DNA from: an uncultured Ruminococcus sp. | GTDB lineage: Bacteria; Bacillota; Clostridia; Oscillospirales; Ruminococcaceae | Reading direction: 5' to 3' | DNA length: 7,601 nucleotides | Assembly (NCBI GenBank): GCA_946531975.1 | Contig: CAMNAY010000073.1 | Coordinates: 1-7,601 of the forward strand | Notes under the pieces: model-generated | The model's database searches: none | The model's input: the letters and a program-made list of their open reading frames with translations, nothing else | Told to the model about the DNA's origin: nothing | Translations under genes and position numbers: made by a program | Part shown: piece after piece, positions 6,189-7,601 of the stretch | How positions within the stretch are numbered: position 1 is the stretch's first letter | How the letters are laid out: each line of letters opens with the position of its first letter

Positions 6189-7601
6189 CCGTTCCCGCAT
6201 CGCAGCAGCCTGATGTCTGCATCGCCGGCGTTGCGCTGGATGCTGCTGCTTTTTCCTATGACCAGCTCTATTCCTACCGCGTTCCTGCGTCCCTCGCAGA
6301 TCAGCTGCGGGAGGGCATGCGCGTGCTGGTCCCCTTCGGCAGCGGAAACCGCCCCAGACTCGGCATGGTGCTGACTCGCAGCAGCGGCGCGCCCGCGGCA
6401 CAGACCGCAGGCGGAAAAGCCGTCACGCTCAAGCCCCTGCTGAACCTGCTCGACGATGAACCGGTGCTGACCGATGAACTGCTCATGCTCGTGCGGCATC
6501 TGCACGACACCACCTTCTGTACCTGGTATGACGCGGTGCGCGCCGTGCTGCCGGGCGGCCTTCAGCTCAGACTCGATGAACAGTTTGAACTGAATCCGAT
6601 TCCGGACGGGATTACCCTGACACAGGAGGAGGCGGCACTCTATCATGCCGCGCAGACTGCGGAAAATCCGCAGAAGCAGCAGGAAATTCTCAGCGGCAGA
6701 AATGATCCGCTGAAGCAGAAGCTGCTGCACAGTCTCGAAAAAAAATGCTGTCTCTCCGTGATCCCCGAAAGCAGACAGCGCATCTCGGACAGCACGCGCA
6801 GAACCGTGCGGCTGACTCCGGAATACCTCAGCAATCCGCAGGACTTCCGCCCGACGCCCAAACAGCGTGCCGCGGTCAAAGTCCTCGAAGAATACGGCAC
6901 GCTGTCTGTGCGCGAATGTGCGTATGCTGCCGGTGTGACCGAGGCGGTCATCTCCAATCTCGTCAAAAACGGCATCGCGGAAACCTATTCCGCGGAGCAG
7001 CTCAGAGTTCCGAGAGATGCCGCTGTCACGGTATCGCCGGACGACACCGTGCTGTCTCCCCAGCAGCAGGCTGCCTATGATGCCGCCGCTGCTGCTCTGC
7101 ATGCAGGAAAAGCCGCTGCATTTCTGCTCTACGGCGTCACCGGAAGCGGAAAAACTGCGGTCTTTGAACAGCTCATCAGCCTGACGCTCCGGCTCGGAAA
7201 ACAGGTGCTGCTGCTCATCCCCGAAATTGCACTGACCCCGCAGATCGTTCACTACTTTCAGGCGCGGTTCGGCAATCAGGTCGCGATGCTGCACTCAGGG
7301 CTCTCGCTCGCTCAGCGGTATGATACCGATAAGCTCATCCGGCGGGGCGAAATTTCAATCGTCATCGGCACCAGAAGCGCAGTCTTTGCGCCGCTGACAA
7401 AAGTCGGTCTCGTCATTCTCGATGAGGAGGGCGAGCATTCCTATAAATCCGAGCAGGCACCGCGCTATCATGCGGCGGATGTCGCAAAGGCAAGATGCCG
7501 GTATCACAATGCCGTGCTGATGCTCGCCTCCGCGACCCCCTCGCTCGAAAGCAGATACCTCGCAGAGCGCGGCGTCTATCATCTGCTGCGCATGGATCAG
7601 C
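6185..7601 (+). CDS. priA: Primosomal protein N' PriA (3' end outside window)
   Basis: PriA is the 3'-to-5' superfamily 2 DNA helicase that recognises stalled forks and reloads the replicative helicase. The frame runs open from ATG 6185 to the window end (472 codons), so the zinc-binding cysteines and the second helicase lobe lie outside. YSYRVPASL...GMRVLVPFG (29-52) belongs to the N-terminal DNA-binding domain. A winged-helix region lies around 225-275. Then come LSPQQQAAY (290-298), Walker A GVTGSGKT (317-324), LIPEIALTPQ (344-353), HSGLS (370-374), GTRSAVF (395-401), motif II DEEGEHSYKSE (413-423) and LASATPS (447-453). Motif II has G416 where most PriA proteins have histidine. The start overlaps the rpoZ stop (ATGA) with little ribosome binding site of its own, so translation is probably coupled. 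Confidence 0.95.
   Translation, partial: MTVPASQQPDVCIAGVALDAAAFSYDQLYSYRVPASLADQLREGMRVLVPFGSGNRPRLGMVLTRSSGAPAAQTAGGKAVTLKPLLNLLDDEPVLTDELLMLVRHLHDTTFCTWYDAVRAVLPGGLQLRLDEQFELNPIPDGITLTQEEAALYHAAQTAENPQKQQEILSGRNDPLKQKLLHSLEKKCCLSVIPESRQRISDSTRRTVRLTPEYLSNPQDFRPTPKQRAAVKVLEEYGTLSVRECAYAAGVTEAVISNLVKNGIAETYSAEQLRVPRDAAVTVSPDDTVLSPQQQAAYDAAAAALHAGKAAAFLLYGVTGSGKTAVFEQLISLTLRLGKQVLLLIPEIALTPQIVHYFQARFGNQVAMLHSGLSLAQRYDTDKLIRRGEISIVIGTRSAVFAPLTKVGLVILDEEGEHSYKSEQAPRYHAADVAKARCRYHNAVLMLASATPSLESRYLAERGVYHLLRMDQ

Noticed and set aside
6059..7294. 411-codon minus-strand frame opposite rpoZ and priA
   Set aside because: The plus strand has an unbroken PriA frame with ordered helicase motifs; the antisense product has no recognisable domain.

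Overview
The window carries seven protein-coding genes, all on the plus strand, and no RNA gene, mobile element or CRISPR array that I can support. The coding sequence is GC-rich, with mostly G or C at third codon positions. The intergenic stretches are more AT-rich. The gene content points to a Clostridia-class Firmicute, most likely of the Ruminococcus/Oscillospiraceae kind: RemA (a Firmicute-type DUF370 protein), the yicC-remA-gmk-rpoZ-priA gene order, strong AAGGAGG ribosome binding sites, and formate-tetrahydrofolate ligase. That placement is inferred from gene order and protein style, not from a search.

Left part (1-3611). A non-coding stretch with a 12/13 direct repeat leads to a very clear sigma-A promoter with an extended -10. 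It is followed by fhs (formate-tetrahydrofolate ligase, one-carbon metabolism) and, 54 bases later with no visible terminator between, a PutP-type sodium/solute symporter. A 17-bp hairpin 33 bases after the symporter stop probably ends this unit.

Middle (3612-3983). About 370 bases hold no convincing gene but contain several short inverted repeats.

Right part (3984-7601). A second promoter, sharing a 12-base block (TTATGGTATACT) with the fhs promoter, starts a tight housekeeping operon: yicC (endoribonuclease family), remA (DNA-binding regulator), gmk (guanylate kinase), rpoZ (RNA polymerase omega) and priA (replication restart helicase, cut by the window end). remA and gmk overlap by 14 bases, and rpoZ and priA by 4 (ATGA). 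coaBC, which lies between rpoZ and priA in Bacillus subtilis, is absent here. The operon groups RNA turnover, nucleotide supply, transcription and replication restart, as in many Firmicutes.

I did not find a previously undescribed system. The points most worth a second look are a glycine in place of histidine in the PriA DEEH (motif II) box, the repeat upstream of fhs, the structured 3612-3983 gap, the long charged linker in omega, and the two matching promoters.
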